NCBI GenBank assembly: GCA_028622995.1 | Contig: JAJQJQ010000021.1 | Span: forward strand, 1,798,001-1,862,000 | Reading direction: 5' to 3' | DNA from: Panagrolaimus kolymaensis | Taxonomy: Eukaryota; Nematoda; Chromadorea; Rhabditida; Panagrolaimidae | DNA length: 64,000 nucleotides | Shown: positions 50,655 through 62,860 of the stretch, in pieces | Layout: every line of letters begins with the position of its first letter | Numbering within the stretch: the stretch's first letter is position 1 | The notes under the pieces: model-generated | The model's database searches: none | Seen by the model: the letters and a program-made list of their open reading frames with translations, nothing else | Told to the model about the DNA's origin: nothing | Program-made: the position numbers and the translations under genes

Positions 50655-52170
50655 TGGTAAAATAGAAGCTAAATTTTTGAAAGACACCCAAAAACCGAAT
50701 GCGTCTATTTTCTGTATTTGTCTTTTTTGTTTTAAAAATTCATAGAAATAACCAATAAATAATCCCAAGGTCACATTAATCGATAGAATATTGTTTTAAT
50801 CTTTGGTCAATATGGTTTTAAATCGGAGAGATTAAATACAAAAAAGTGACTTCGATTTTTATTTATCCATCGAATCTTTTTCTATTTGCTTTTTATTTTT
50901 CCTTCGTTTCCTCAATGACCTCTTTTCTCCGAAGGTTGCTTTTTTAGTAGGGAAAATATGGCTCAAGTGTCGTTGTCCCTTTATTTTTTTTCAGAAAATT
51001 TTTAGTTGGGCTGGCGTGGCTGATGCATTTTTTTTTGCAGTTAGTTAGTTGCTCAGTCTATTTTTTTTTCTTTTTCTTCTTCCTTTATGCCACGCATATA
51101 CGCACACACCAAATTTCGAAATACTTTTTTTTAAATATATTATTTTCTTGGGAAACAAAAAATTCGTATCTTTATTTTTTCTTAAAAAAATTTACACCTT
51201 AAAAAATTTTCCGTTGCTTCTCTCTTATTTTTTTTTTCTCCATAAAATCATCCATAGAATTAGAAAATAAAAACTATTGATTTTCCTTTTTTTTAATGGG
51301 CAAAAAATTATTTTTTTAAACAAACCAGAATAAATAAAAAATGGGAGGGAAAAGAAAAACAAGCCTTTTTTTTATGGTGACATTTCTTTTTTCTCGTTTC
51401 TCGGTGTTGTTATGTATGTGGTGGTTTTTCTCTTTTCATTCTTTTTTTTTGTTGTTTGTTGCTGGCTGCCCCATTAATCGATAGTTTTTTTTCTTCTTCT
51501 TTTCTTTTTCTTCTTTTCCGACAAGCCAACAACTTTTCTTCTTCTTTTTTTCCCGCTACTTCTTATATTTATGGAAAAAACAAAACTAAACTAATAAAAA
51601 ATAATGGGTAACAACTCTCTCTTATTTTTTCGATCCAATCTAAAACCTTTTTCGAGAAGAACAACGACAGGTGGTTGTTGTTGCTAAGCTATGTGTGTGG
51701 TCTGAGGAAAAAGAAGAAGAAAAAAAAACAGACAGAGAGCATCAACGGTTTTGCTTTATTAATCCCTATTTTTTGAATATTTAAATTTTATTAATATATT
51801 TTTTTATTTTTTTGTAATAAAATCGTTTTTTGGATGGCTTTAAAGCCTCTTAATTAAAGCGAAGGTGAAACAAAAAAATCACATTATTTTGACATTTCCC
51901 TCATAATGTAGCTCTAAATATTTATATGTAGTTTAGTGCTACATTATGAGGTCCTACATTTAATTTGGAAAAAAAAGTTTTTAAGCACCGAACTTGTGCT
52001 ACAGATGGACTATTTCAATAATTATTGAAATAAGTGCGTAGGACACTTAGATCCTACTTCATGAAAATAAAATTAAAATAAAGAGAAAATTAAATTGTTC
52101 AAAAAAAAAATTGAAAGAAAAAAAGAAGAAAGTTTTTAAATTGCTTAGCATTTCAAGGAAATTTAAAAAA
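50655..52170. other. Noncoding region left of the third motif array
   Basis: No gene or motif array. T-rich and CTT-rich tracts dominate. Near the right end are the hairpin at 51899-51951 and the perfect palindrome at 52011-52032, which lie just before the motif array restarts at about 52,174. Confidence 0.5.
51899..51951. repeat. 53-nt imperfect hairpin
   Basis: CCTCATAATGTAGC pairs with GCTACATTATGAGG, then one T-T mismatch, then CTAAA with TTTAG, and a 13-nt loop. The size and single mismatch resemble a short microRNA precursor or a MITE relic. At 52011-52032 there is also a perfect 22-bp palindrome (TATTTCAATA and its complement around AT). Confidence 0.55.
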
Positions 52171-55100
52171 AATTATAAACTGTGCTCGTTTGACAAAAAA
52201 GGTTATTTAACCAAAAAAACAAAAATAAACAAACAAATTTTTAACTGAACATTCTCAGGATAATCCAAGCACAAACTATTATTTTTGTATTACATAAAGA
52301 CGATAAAAAAACTGAGTAACTGGATAAAAAATTTTTAATTCAAAAATAGTGGTTATAGAAAATTAAACTGACGAGTAGTATCCTTTAATTAAAAAACAAA
52401 TATTTTTTGTTTTAAACATAGAATCATTTACTTTTTATGAAAAAAAATATTAAAACTGGTTGATCAAATTGACGAGAGGGCTCTATAATAATAAAAAAAA
52501 TTTGTCACTGAATTACCAGATTAAAAAAATTATAATCACTTTGATTGGTTTTTTTTTTTATCAGAAAGCAAAAGTTTAGAATTTCAATATTTATTACCGA
52601 TCTTGCATTACAAAAAAAATTATTATAACAAAAAAACGCTAAACTGATCGGCAAAGAAAGGGGATAGTTTAAATTGTTTAAATTCATTGATGAGGTTAAG
52701 ATTAAAACTGTCGAAATGATAAAATAATAAAAAATAAGTTTGAGTCTAAATTAAAAAAAGTTAAAGAAAAATTTTAACTGCATCCGTTTTTTTTTGTTCA
52801 GGAAACAAACACTTTGAATTTTAATTTTTTTCTTGTATTTTTTGTCTCCCTAAAAAAGAATTAACTGATAAGCAAGATATATTGCGTATAAAAACTGTCA
52901 TTATGATGATCGACGATCGCTATATCAACATTCATTTTTGTTCTTTTTTTCCACAATCAAAAAACTTTTGTGTAAACTGAGATGAATAAATGTTGACTCA
53001 AAAAAAAATTGGGTCAATAAAATTGTGCTAGCTATAAAAAAAGCGTAGAAATGTTAAAAAATAGTTGAATAAAATTGTTTTTGATGCTTATATATTTGTT
53101 TTGAGGAATATATGCAAAAACTGTAAAATAATATATTAAAAAACTGTCGAAAATGTTTATTAAAATTAACTGAGAAAAACAAAGGAGTCATAATTTTTTA
53201 TAACACAAAGTTGTTCCGCAAATAAAAAAAGGATTAAGGAAATATTTTTTTTATCAAACTGCAATGTCTTTATTTTTTTCTTCACCTTTTATCGGTAACC
53301 TTCTCAGATATGGTTTTAAAAAACTGTAATTTAGAATTCCCATTTGTAAAATTATTCTTTCGAATTCAGAAAAATAATGATTTAATGTTGAATTTTAAAT
53401 AGCTTTGACGATGTTAAGTAAATTACAAACTGTTCTTTAACAAATTAGCAAAAATTCAAAATAAATTTAGTTTTTAATTTATTTTTTCATTATTTTCTTT
53501 TTTTAACTTTAGAAATATTTAAACTCAAGAGAACAAGGAGGAGGAAAAATAATTGCTATTGACTTGTAAGTTAAGCCAGTTTGTGAAATTTTATACTGAT
53601 GTACATATATGTAGAGCTTTTTCAGAGAACAAAGTTTTTATTTATTAAAAAAGGATAAACTGATGGGCGAAGAAACAAAAAAATTTTTTTAATCGTTTGA
53701 TATCTTTGACCAAATTAAAAATTTATAAAACTGTGTCCACTTCAGGATTTTCAACGAAACACCAAAAAACAAAATTTTAACTGCATATTTTGTTAAAACC
53801 TTTTTAATCATTTTTGAATTTAAACAAACTGGAATGTTATGAACCTTGCTTTTCATTTTGTAATGGGAATTTTAAAATGGCGATTTTAATTTTTGTCGGA
53901 ACAAAGTTTCAAATTTTAAAGTTATTTCAAAATTTGTTTGCCATTATATTTATTTTTACGGAAGGCGGATTAAAACTGGATGAGAAAAGGAGGTGGGAGG
54001 CCTAACAAAAAAACTGATTTTAGTTTGTAAAACATAAGCAAGTTTCAAGCTACAAATATAGCCACTTTTTTTTTCTTTAGCAAAAACAAATGTTTTGAAT
54101 TTTTTTTTGTGATTTCGTGCATCATATGTTTTTTTTTATTTAAATAGGGATTTAACTGACAGGAAAGTTATTATGCGTTTAAAACTGACATTATTGATTT
54201 GATTGTTAAAAAAAATCTATTTTTGTTCATTTTTGCGAAAAAAAAGTTTTTTTGTAAACTTGAGTGAACGAACCTTGACTTTAAAAAAACTAAGTCAGCA
54301 AAACTGAGCTTGTTTAAAAATATTTTTTGAAAAAACTGTATTGATACTCACATTTTGTATTGAGGAATTAATGTAAAAACTGTTAAAATAATTTTATCAA
54401 GACAGCAGAAAAAAAATGTTTATTCAAAATTAACTGCAAATAACGTCACGAGTTTTTTTAGTGCAAAAAGCTGCTTTAAAAAAACCTTTAAAGGAATATT
54501 CATTCCTACCAAACTGCTTCAGCGTAACTATTTTTTGCTTTTCTCAGTACCTTTCCAAGATATGGTTTAGAAAAACTGTCTTTGGACCTTAAATTTGTAA
54601 AATTGCTCTTTAGATCAAATAAAAAAATTTGGATTCAAATTACCCAAAATTTAATTTTAAAAATAAAATAAACTGATTTCGTAAATGCTTTCTTACTAAT
54701 CGAAAAAATTATTCTAATTTCTTACTTAAAATTTTTTCCATATTTCTTGAATCAAAAATTTTAAAATCCTCATAATGAAAATTTATAGATTTAGAACACT
54801 GTCGATTAACGATTTTATTTAGCAAGATTAATGAGAAAAAAACTGCGCCATGCAATTCTGTTTTAAATGAAGAAAAAAAGTTATTAAAAATTATTATGAA
54901 TAAAAACTGTATAGATTAAATATTTTAGGAGAATAAATTTAAAACTGTAAAAAAAGTTTAAACTTGGAAGGATTAAATGAAAAGTAAACTAAATTGTGAG
55001 GAGCTTTGTGGATTCTATTGTGACGATAAAGAAAAAATAAGATAAACTGTCGAATAATAATACGAATGTCTCATCTTCTGAATTTACATTCTCATCTTTG

Positions 55101-58100
55101 TCCTCACTTTCATATCATACTTTAATGATGAATTTTTTATAAACTGCCACGATTGCTTTCAAAATTTTTTGTTACAATAATAATATAATAACACGATTAC
55201 TAAATATGAATTAAGAATTTTCTTTTTTATATTTGCAAACATTCAAAATAAAATTAATTTATAATTTGTTTTTTCATTATTATTTTTTTAACTGAAGAAA
55301 AATTTAAACTGAAGAGAAGTAACTGGATAAACTATTTGTTGTTTGAAATTTAAGCCATTTTCAGAATTTTTAAACGACAAATTGCTTTCTCAAAGAACAA
55401 AATTTTTTTATATTAAAAAAGGATTATTAACTGATGGCGATGAACAAAATATTTGATTGTTCATTCGCTTTGACGAGGCTAAAAAAAAATTAGAAACTGA
55501 CCCATCTTGAAAAGGAATCCTTTTTAACCAAACAAAAGAAAAAAGAAAATTTTATCTGCATAGTGTTCTAATAGATATGAATATTTTTGAGGCAAATAAA
55601 CTGAGATGTTTGACATATCCATGTATTTCATTCTTTTATTTAAATTATAAACTCGCGATTTTAATTTTTGTCGGAACAAAGTTTCGAATTTTAAATTTAT
55701 TTCACGGCTTGTAGTCACTATTTATTTTTATGGAAAGACGGATTAAAACTGTATCAGAAAAGGAAGCGGAGGTCTAACACAAATTGAGTTTGAAACATAA
55801 AAAAGATTTTACAAAAAAAAACTGAAGATTGACTATTCCCCAGAAAACAAAAGTTATTTAAATTTATTAGCAATTTTTTATTTATATTTTTACAAAAACA
55901 AAAAAGATTAAAACTGTTTAACACGAAGAAAGACAAAAAGTAACTATGAGTTGTAACTGTTTTTAAATCATACCATGTAATAAGAAAGTTTAAACTGCTA
56001 ATTATCGTTATTATTTAATTAATTAATTTTCCTGAACTTCGCTTTAAACTTTTTTAAATTTAAATTAACTGACAAGTAAAAATATTCATAAGCTTTAAAA
56101 CTGAGCGGTGCTAAGTAAGTATGTGAAATAGACATTCGTTTTTGCTCGTTTTTACGCAAACGAAAAAGCTTTTTGTGAACATGAGAGAGTGAACGTTGAC
56201 TCAACAAAAAAACTGAGTAAGTCGAATTCAGGTTGCTTCAAAAAAAGTGTGTAATAATGGTAAAAAAATTCTTTAAACAAAAACTGGGTTGATGTTTTTT
56301 GGTCTCGAATCCAAGAATTAAAATAAACTGTAAAAATATATTTACTGATGGGAATGTTTCTTCAAATTTAACTGTAAATTTAGGAACCAGATTTTTTCAT
56401 TAAACAATAATTCCGCGCTAGAAAAAAATGTTTATGGAACTATTTGTTTTTAAAAATCTTGCTCCTTTGACATCGTTTTAATTTTTTTTGGAATATTAGT
56501 TATGAGTTTAGAAAACTGCGAAGCGCCATTTAAAAGTGAGTGAGAAATAACTCTTTTGAAAACATGAAAATTATGATAAATGTTTAATTTAAACTGTTCA
56601 ATATCTAATTTTTTGCAAATATAATTAACTGTCATCTATGTCGGTTAGCGGCAAATAGAAAAGATTATTGATTTTTTACAACAAAAAAAACTTTCTAACA
56701 ATTTTTTTGTTTCGTTCAAAAACTGAAAATCATCATAATAAAAATTAAATTATTTTTAAAGCACTGCAAAATTTCATAGTTTTTTGTAAGATTAATAAAA
56801 AAAACTGCGACAAGTAATCACTGTGTGATTAAATGAAAAGTATAAGGTGTTAAAAAGTTTGATAAATAAGAACTGTGTGATCACCATTTTGTTTATTCTA
56901 TGCAATTTATTTTAAAAGTGTAAAACAAATGTGTTCAAAAGGGGTAAAAAATGAAAGTAAACTGTCATACAAAAGAAATGTCATTGTTCGCTTCCGAATC
57001 ACATCGTCAATTTATGCTTTTATCATACTTCAATGATCATTGTTTTAAAACTGTGAACAATCATTTCGAATTTGAAATTATCTGTTGAAAAACAACAAAG
57101 AAAAATTAACGAATGATATTAAAATTACTGTTAAAATTCTTAAAAACTAATGTTTATTTTCAAAAGATAAAATAAACTGAGAACAGCATTAATTCCGAAA
57201 GGATATTAATTTTTTAAATATTGATTTTTAGTGCAGTCATTATTGGCTGCAAAGTTGTTAAAAACTGAGTTATCTCCACCTTAAAGGCCTTTGAAAAAAA
57301 TTCAATTTACTTTTTAATTTCTTGTAATTTATCTATAAACTGGGTGGGATCATATGGAAGGCAATGATGATGGGTTTTTTCTTCACAAATTAATTTTAAC
57401 TGTTTTTTTTTTCAACAAGAAAACCTACAAGATTCATTCAAAACTGTAAATATTTATATATATAATTTTGCAAATTCGAAAAATAGCCAAGCAGAAAATT
57501 ATTTTTGTTAAAAAAACTGCGATATAATGCCTCGTCTTTGATTTGAAATTATTATAATTTGAAAATTTCAAAACTCAAAATCATGCTTGTGAAGAATTAA
57601 CTTAACTGCAAACATTGCACTTTAGCCTAATTTTATATAATTAAAAACTGCACAGCTTTTGTTCGGAGGACATTTTTTTAACACATAACTGAAATAATAA
57701 ATAAAAACAATTTATTAACATTTTTAATATTTTTATTACAAATAAATCCTTTTGCTTTATTTGTTTTTCGATAACTGCCTTTTAATGTGCTGGTCTGAAA
57801 ACTTACTTAATTATCTAAGAAATTTTTTTACAATTAATTTTTAAACTGAGTTAAGCCATTGTATTAGGAGAATAATTTTGTTTTTTATATGTCATAAAAC
57901 TGTGTTAATGTTTTTTTTGTGGTCAAAAAAGGTTTTATGGTTTCAGTCAACAATAAAATATATCTAAGATTCGTAAAACTGAGAATGAAGCCCGATATTC
58001 GTTTTTACGCTTTTTCTTTAGAAAAAAAACCTTACAGATTCATTCAAAACTCTTTAAACTGAAATTCGCATTTTCGGAATATCGCAATTCCAGATATTTT

Positions 58101-60610
58101 TATATTTATATAATTATAAAACTGCATTGATAATAGCGACTACCGCCATGCTTGATAATAATAAGCTTTTAACTATTTCAAAAACTGATAACTAAGAAAA
58201 CATAATATTAAAAAATGGAACAATATCGCTGCCACGAATTTTTTCTTGGTCAATATAAAACTGCATAATGTGATTATTAAGGTAATACATGTTTAAGTTA
58301 TAACTGTAAAAAACATGTTATCAACTTATTTGTTAACATTTCAATAGAATAAGATCGAAAAAACTGTGGGATATTTTATGGGAATATTTTTTTGGTAAAA
58401 AAAAATGAGTTCGACATGTTTAAAAAATGGAACAATTTTTGCTAAGCTATAAACTGTGGATCGCTTTATTTATCAAAATTTTAAATTCTAAATAATTTTA
58501 AATATTTTTCTAAATCAATTTTTAATAATAAACTGTTTTGATAATAATTAATTTTATAGCTGACTTTTTTGGAATTTTGATAGCTTTTAAAACTGTGTTA
58601 TGCTATAAAGCTCTAAAGAAAAAAAAACTGAGTTTCAGAATGTGTACACTTTTAGAAGTAAAAACAGAGAGCTTTGATGCATTCCTTCCCTCCTTCTTTT
58701 AACTTTTTTGAAAACAACAAATTTATTTTGCATGTATATGAATTTGTGCGCCATTTTAATGCCCCATGTCCTTTTAGAACATCATCGTCATCACGAGGAA
58801 AGAGGAGAGAGGGCATTCAAAATACAACGACAACAACAACTACGGCAAAAGCGGCGGCGGCAGCGTTGTTGACTAAAAAAGGAAGCTTTTTCAAAACTGC
58901 ATCTCGGCATAAAATTTTTACTTCAAAGTTGTTTTTTTACAACTAAAAAAAGTTTCTTCATATTTTTTTCTTTTTCTTCGTAACGTAAAATTTTTTGCTT
59001 AAGGCTTTGTTTTATATTTTATTTTTTCTTGAGAAATTTTTTTACGAAATATTTATGTCTGAAAAATAAAGAAAAGCAACAAAAAAAAAATATTTATTTC
59101 AAAATTAAAAGTATATGACTGACTAGATGGGGTGATTCGATTCCGTGTTTTTCTTCTAAAAAACACTTTTATTATCTAAGTGGTTATGATTATGAAGATG
59201 CGGATATGGAAAAAAATAGAGAGGTATATAAATAAAAACTGCAAATGCAGGCGAGAAGCGGAAGAAAGAAAAGTTTTTCAAAGTTTCTTACATTTTTATT
59301 AATAATTTAAAACTGTCATTGAGGAGTGAAGGACCTTCTTTCTGAATTCATGCTTGTTTTTTTTTTCATTTTTAAAACTGGATGTATCTCAAATTTCCTA
59401 TTATGCTTTTTTTTAAATCTAAAAATCAACCCATCTGTTTTTTTATTTTTTGTTTTTTCTTTAAAAAAGATGGTCAGCAACAAATCAAACGCCATCATCA
59501 AAAAACTGAGATTCAGCGTGTTTTTTGTATTTGTTTATTTTTAAAATCTAAAATTTTTAAGAATCAACAAGCAATAACAAAGAAAAAGCATTAGTAATCT
59601 ATTTTTTTTCACTAAGACTTACGTGTTTAACTGTTTTTTGATTTTTTTTGGCCAACGATTCCTTATTATTTCAATATAAAAGGGAGACCTCCATCGGCTT
59701 TGATATTTTATTTCCTTTGTTCTCTTTTTTTTATTATTAAATCACCATTTCATTATGGAATTATCTGATTCAAGTCGCTGCAATTTTAACTCGAATCAAA
59801 AAAGAACTTAATTTTTTTATAATTATAAACTCTTTCTGGCTTTTATTGATAAAAACTTTTTAAGGAAGGAAAATTTTTTTTATATATAACTGAATAAATT
59901 TCTTTTTCACTTTTTTAATAAAGTTTCTTTAAAAAAATTTCTCTTCCCATAGATTTCTGGTATTTTTTTTATAGTAAAACTGTCTTCGTGTTTGGCTGAA
60001 CGGTTTTGATTTTTCTATTAACTATTGTATTTTTTAATAATTTAAGGAAAATTAAACTGTTTCATGTTCAAACAAAAAGTTCTATTTTGCTATTTTTAAA
60101 ACTGCATTTTTTTAATTCTCAAAAGTAACGTGCATTATTTGAAATATGCAAATCTTGGGTTGGTTCAAATTAAACTGGTTGCATATGCATTTGTTCTTTT
60201 TAACTGTCAGAATAAAATGTTGATAGTTAATTAAACTGATCCATTTAATGGAACATGTGTAAAGAAAACTGCCAATTTTTACTTTTCCAGGAAATTTTAG
60301 AAATATTAAAAATTTTTGAGCTTTTATTTAAATTTAATTACTTAAAACTGTAATAATCAGAGTGTTTTTAAAAAAAAAACCATTAATAACTTTACTTCGC
60401 TATAGGTTATGAAGCGCTAGATAAAAAAAATATTCCTCTTTTGGATTTTAAAACTGAGTTGTGTCGATTAAGTGTTTTTCTGATTTATTAACTGCAATAT
60501 ATTTTTTTGGCAATTTCAAAGCCTTATAAATAATTAAAACTGCTGTTTGGGTTGAACAATTCGATAAAAATCTTTTCTTATTTTTTTTCAATTTAAACTG
60601 AATCTTCTTC
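52171..60610 (-). repeat. Third oriented AAACTG motif array
   Basis: The motif reappears on the plus strand from about 52,174 (ataaactgtgc) to about 60,593 (ttaaactgaat), again with AT-rich sequence before AAACTG and mixed sequence after it. It contains at least three diverged tandem duplications (separate entry). No coding exon is convincing. The stretch 58750-58870 is less AT-rich, with ACG/ACA and GCG/GCA triplets, and could be an exon or a triplet repeat of an unseen gene. A motif-poor gap runs from about 58.95 to 59.23 kb. Confidence 0.8.
52200..57180. repeat. Three diverged tandem segmental copies of about 1.3-1.9 kb within the array
   Basis: Anchors line up in the same order. CGATTTTAATTTTTGTCGGA begins at 53881 and 55656 (identical for about 30 bp). 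ACTGAT.GGC.AA lies near 52644, 53658 and 55430. GTTGACT lies near 52992, 54273 (as CTTGACT) and 56194. TTA/TTC-run followed by AACTG lies near 53157, 54419 and 56358. TTCAAAATAAA-TTTTTTCATTATT lies at about 53455 and 55245. The copies share the motif positions but the words beside them have diverged. Confidence 0.72.
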
Positions 60611-60634
60611 AAAATAAAAATAAACAAGAACATT

Positions 60635-60660
60635 GGGGCCTTACCTTCGGTAAGTCCCTC
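60635..60660. repeat. Bipartite TTCG hairpin 1
   Basis: Outer GGGG/CCCTC and inner CTTACC-TTC-GGTAAG pair with a small bulge between them. This is the left-most of the hairpins flanking the minisatellite. Confidence 0.65.
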
Positions 60661-61110
60661 AAACAAAACAAACAATCACACAAAGAAAATCTTCGAAACC
60701 GTTACATTTTTACAATCAAAACAAAACGTGGAGATTGTACACTTTAAGATATTTTTTGAGAAACCTAGAGAGTGAATCTGTTTTAAGGAATTCTAAAAAA
60801 TTATTAAAGGGGAGATTATGTGTTTTTTTGAGGGTGCAAAATTGGGAAAAAAAGAGTACGAAAACATCAATGCGTGTCTACAACAATACAATTAAAATAA
60901 ACAACAGAGTCTAGGGCTTACTTTCCATTTTCATGGTAAATTTTGGAGCCCTGCCTTCGGCAGACCTCCTAAATTTTACAAAAAAATCATCAGGAATATT
61001 CAATGAGTTTTCTGGGTCATGCTTTCCATCTCTCATATTCGGCAACATACATATTAACAACCCCTTCGGGGTCCATTCCTAATCACATTTGGGTTCTTCG
61101 GGTCCCAAAC
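60661..61110. other. Left flank of the minisatellite
   Basis: This has a different texture from the motif array, richer in C and A. It contains a second bipartite hairpin at 60945-60969 (outer GGAG/CTCC, inner CTGCC-TTC-GGCAG, with AAATTT beyond) and CCCC-TTC-GGGG at 61061-61071. No gene recognised. Confidence 0.55.
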
Positions 61111-62860
61111 CGCATTTTAACCCAAACATCATTAAATATCAACCCGAAAACAACATCAAACATTCCACCAAAAACAACTAAATCTCCACCCAAACATCCC
61201 ACCAAAAACAACTAAATCTCCACCCGAAAACCATCTTACATCTCACCAAAAACAACTAAATCTCCACCCGAAAACCATCTTACATCTCACCAAAAACAAC
61301 TAAATCTCCACCCAAACATCCCACCAAAAATAACTAAATCTCCACCCGAAAACCATCTTACATCTCACCAAAAATAACTAAATCTCCACCCAAACATCCC
61401 ACCAAAAACAATTAAATCTTCAGCCGAAAACCATCTTACATCTCACCAAAAACAACTAAATCTCCACCCAAACATCCCACCAAAAATAACTAAATCTCCA
61501 CCCGAAAACCATCTTACATCTCACCAAAAATAACTAAATCTCCACCCAAACATCCCACCAAAAACAATTAAATCTTCAGCCGAAAACCATCTTACATCTC
61601 ACCAAAAATAACTAAACATTCACCCAAAAACCATCTTACATCCCACCAAAAACAACTAAATCTCCACCCGAAAACCATCTTACATCTCACCAAAAATAAC
61701 TAATTCTCCACCCAAACATCCCACCAAAAATAACTAAACATTCACCCAAACATCATCATACATCTCACCAAAAACAACTAAATCTCCACCCAAACATCAT
61801 CTTACATCTCACCAAAAATAACTAAATCTCCACCCGAAAACCATCTTACATCTCACCAAAAATAACTAAATCTCCACCCGAAAACCATCTTACATCTCAC
61901 CAAAAATAACTAAATCTCCACCCGAAAACCATCTTACATCTCACCAAAAATAACTAAATCTCCACCCAAACATCCCACCAAAAACAATTAAATCTTCAGC
62001 CGAAAACCATCTTACATCTCACCAAAAACAACTAAATCTCCACCCAAACATCCCACCAAAAACAATTAAATCTCCACCCGAAAACCATCTTACATCTCAC
62101 CAAAAATAACTAAACATTCACCCAAAAACCATCTTACATCTCACCAAAAATAACTAAATCTCCACCTAAACATCCCACCTAAAATAACTAAACATTCACC
62201 CAAAAACCATCTTACATCTCACCAAAAATAACTAAATCTCCACCTAAACATCCCACCTAAAATAACTAAACATTCACCCAAAAACCATCTTACATCTCAC
62301 CAAAAACAACTAAATCTCCACCCGAAAACCATCTTACATCTCACCAAAAATAACTAAATCTCCACCCGAAAACCATCTTACATCTCACCAAAAATAACTA
62401 AATCTCCACCTAAACATCCCACCTAAAATAACTAAACATTCACCCAAAAACCATCTTACATCTCACCAAAAATAACTAAATCTCCACCTAAACATCCCAC
62501 CTAAAATAACTAAACATTCACCCAAAAACCATCTTACATCTCACCAAAAATAACTAAATCTCCACCTAAACATCCCACCTAAAATAACTAAACATTCACC
62601 CAAAAACCATCTTACATCTCACCAAAAATAACTAAATCTCCACCTAAACATCCCACCTAAAATAACTAAACATTCACCCAAAAACCATCTTACATCTCAC
62701 CAAAAATAACTAAATCTCCACCTAAACATCCCACCTAAAATAACTAAACATTCACCCAAAAACCATCTTACATCTCACCAAAAACAACTAAATCTCCACC
62801 CGAAAACCATCTTACATCTCACCAAAAATAACTAAATCTCCACCCAAAAAAACTAAATAT
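61111..62860. repeat. Minisatellite of 34- and 44-bp units with a 78-bp higher-order repeat
   Basis: Short units read CACCAAAAATAACTAAATCT-CCACCCAAACATC (34 bp). Long units carry GAAAACCATCTTACATC in place of AAACATC (44 bp). The two types alternate irregularly in the left half. From about 62,150 to 62,770 a 34+44 = 78-bp higher-order unit containing CCACCTAAAATAACTAAACA repeats at regular 78-bp steps (for example 62161, 62239, 62404, 62482, 62560, 62638). The strand asymmetry is extreme: G occurs almost only in CCCG. Confidence 0.93.

Noticed and set aside
58674..58946. 90-codon frame with Thr and Ala runs
   Set aside because: The runs are ACA/ACG and GCG/GCA triplet repeats; no supporting splice sites were found. 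It is kept only as a less AT-rich patch.
300..60600. Motif read as a splice acceptor (TTTTCAG) or intron signal
   Set aside because: The order is reversed: CAG is followed, not preceded, by the T run in the sense direction, and real acceptors in the same genes are TTTTCAG or TTTTTTAG at exon edges.
300..60600. Motif as an exact copy of the C. elegans piRNA core CTGTTTCA
   Set aside because: CTGTTTCA is not the recurring word; the recurring word is AAACTG/CAGTTT with a variable next base. Only the architecture is similar, so the piRNA reading stays a hypothesis.
61003..61215. Open frame running into the minisatellite
   Set aside because: It is produced by the low-G repeat unit and ends inside it; there are no start context, splice sites or recognisable protein features.
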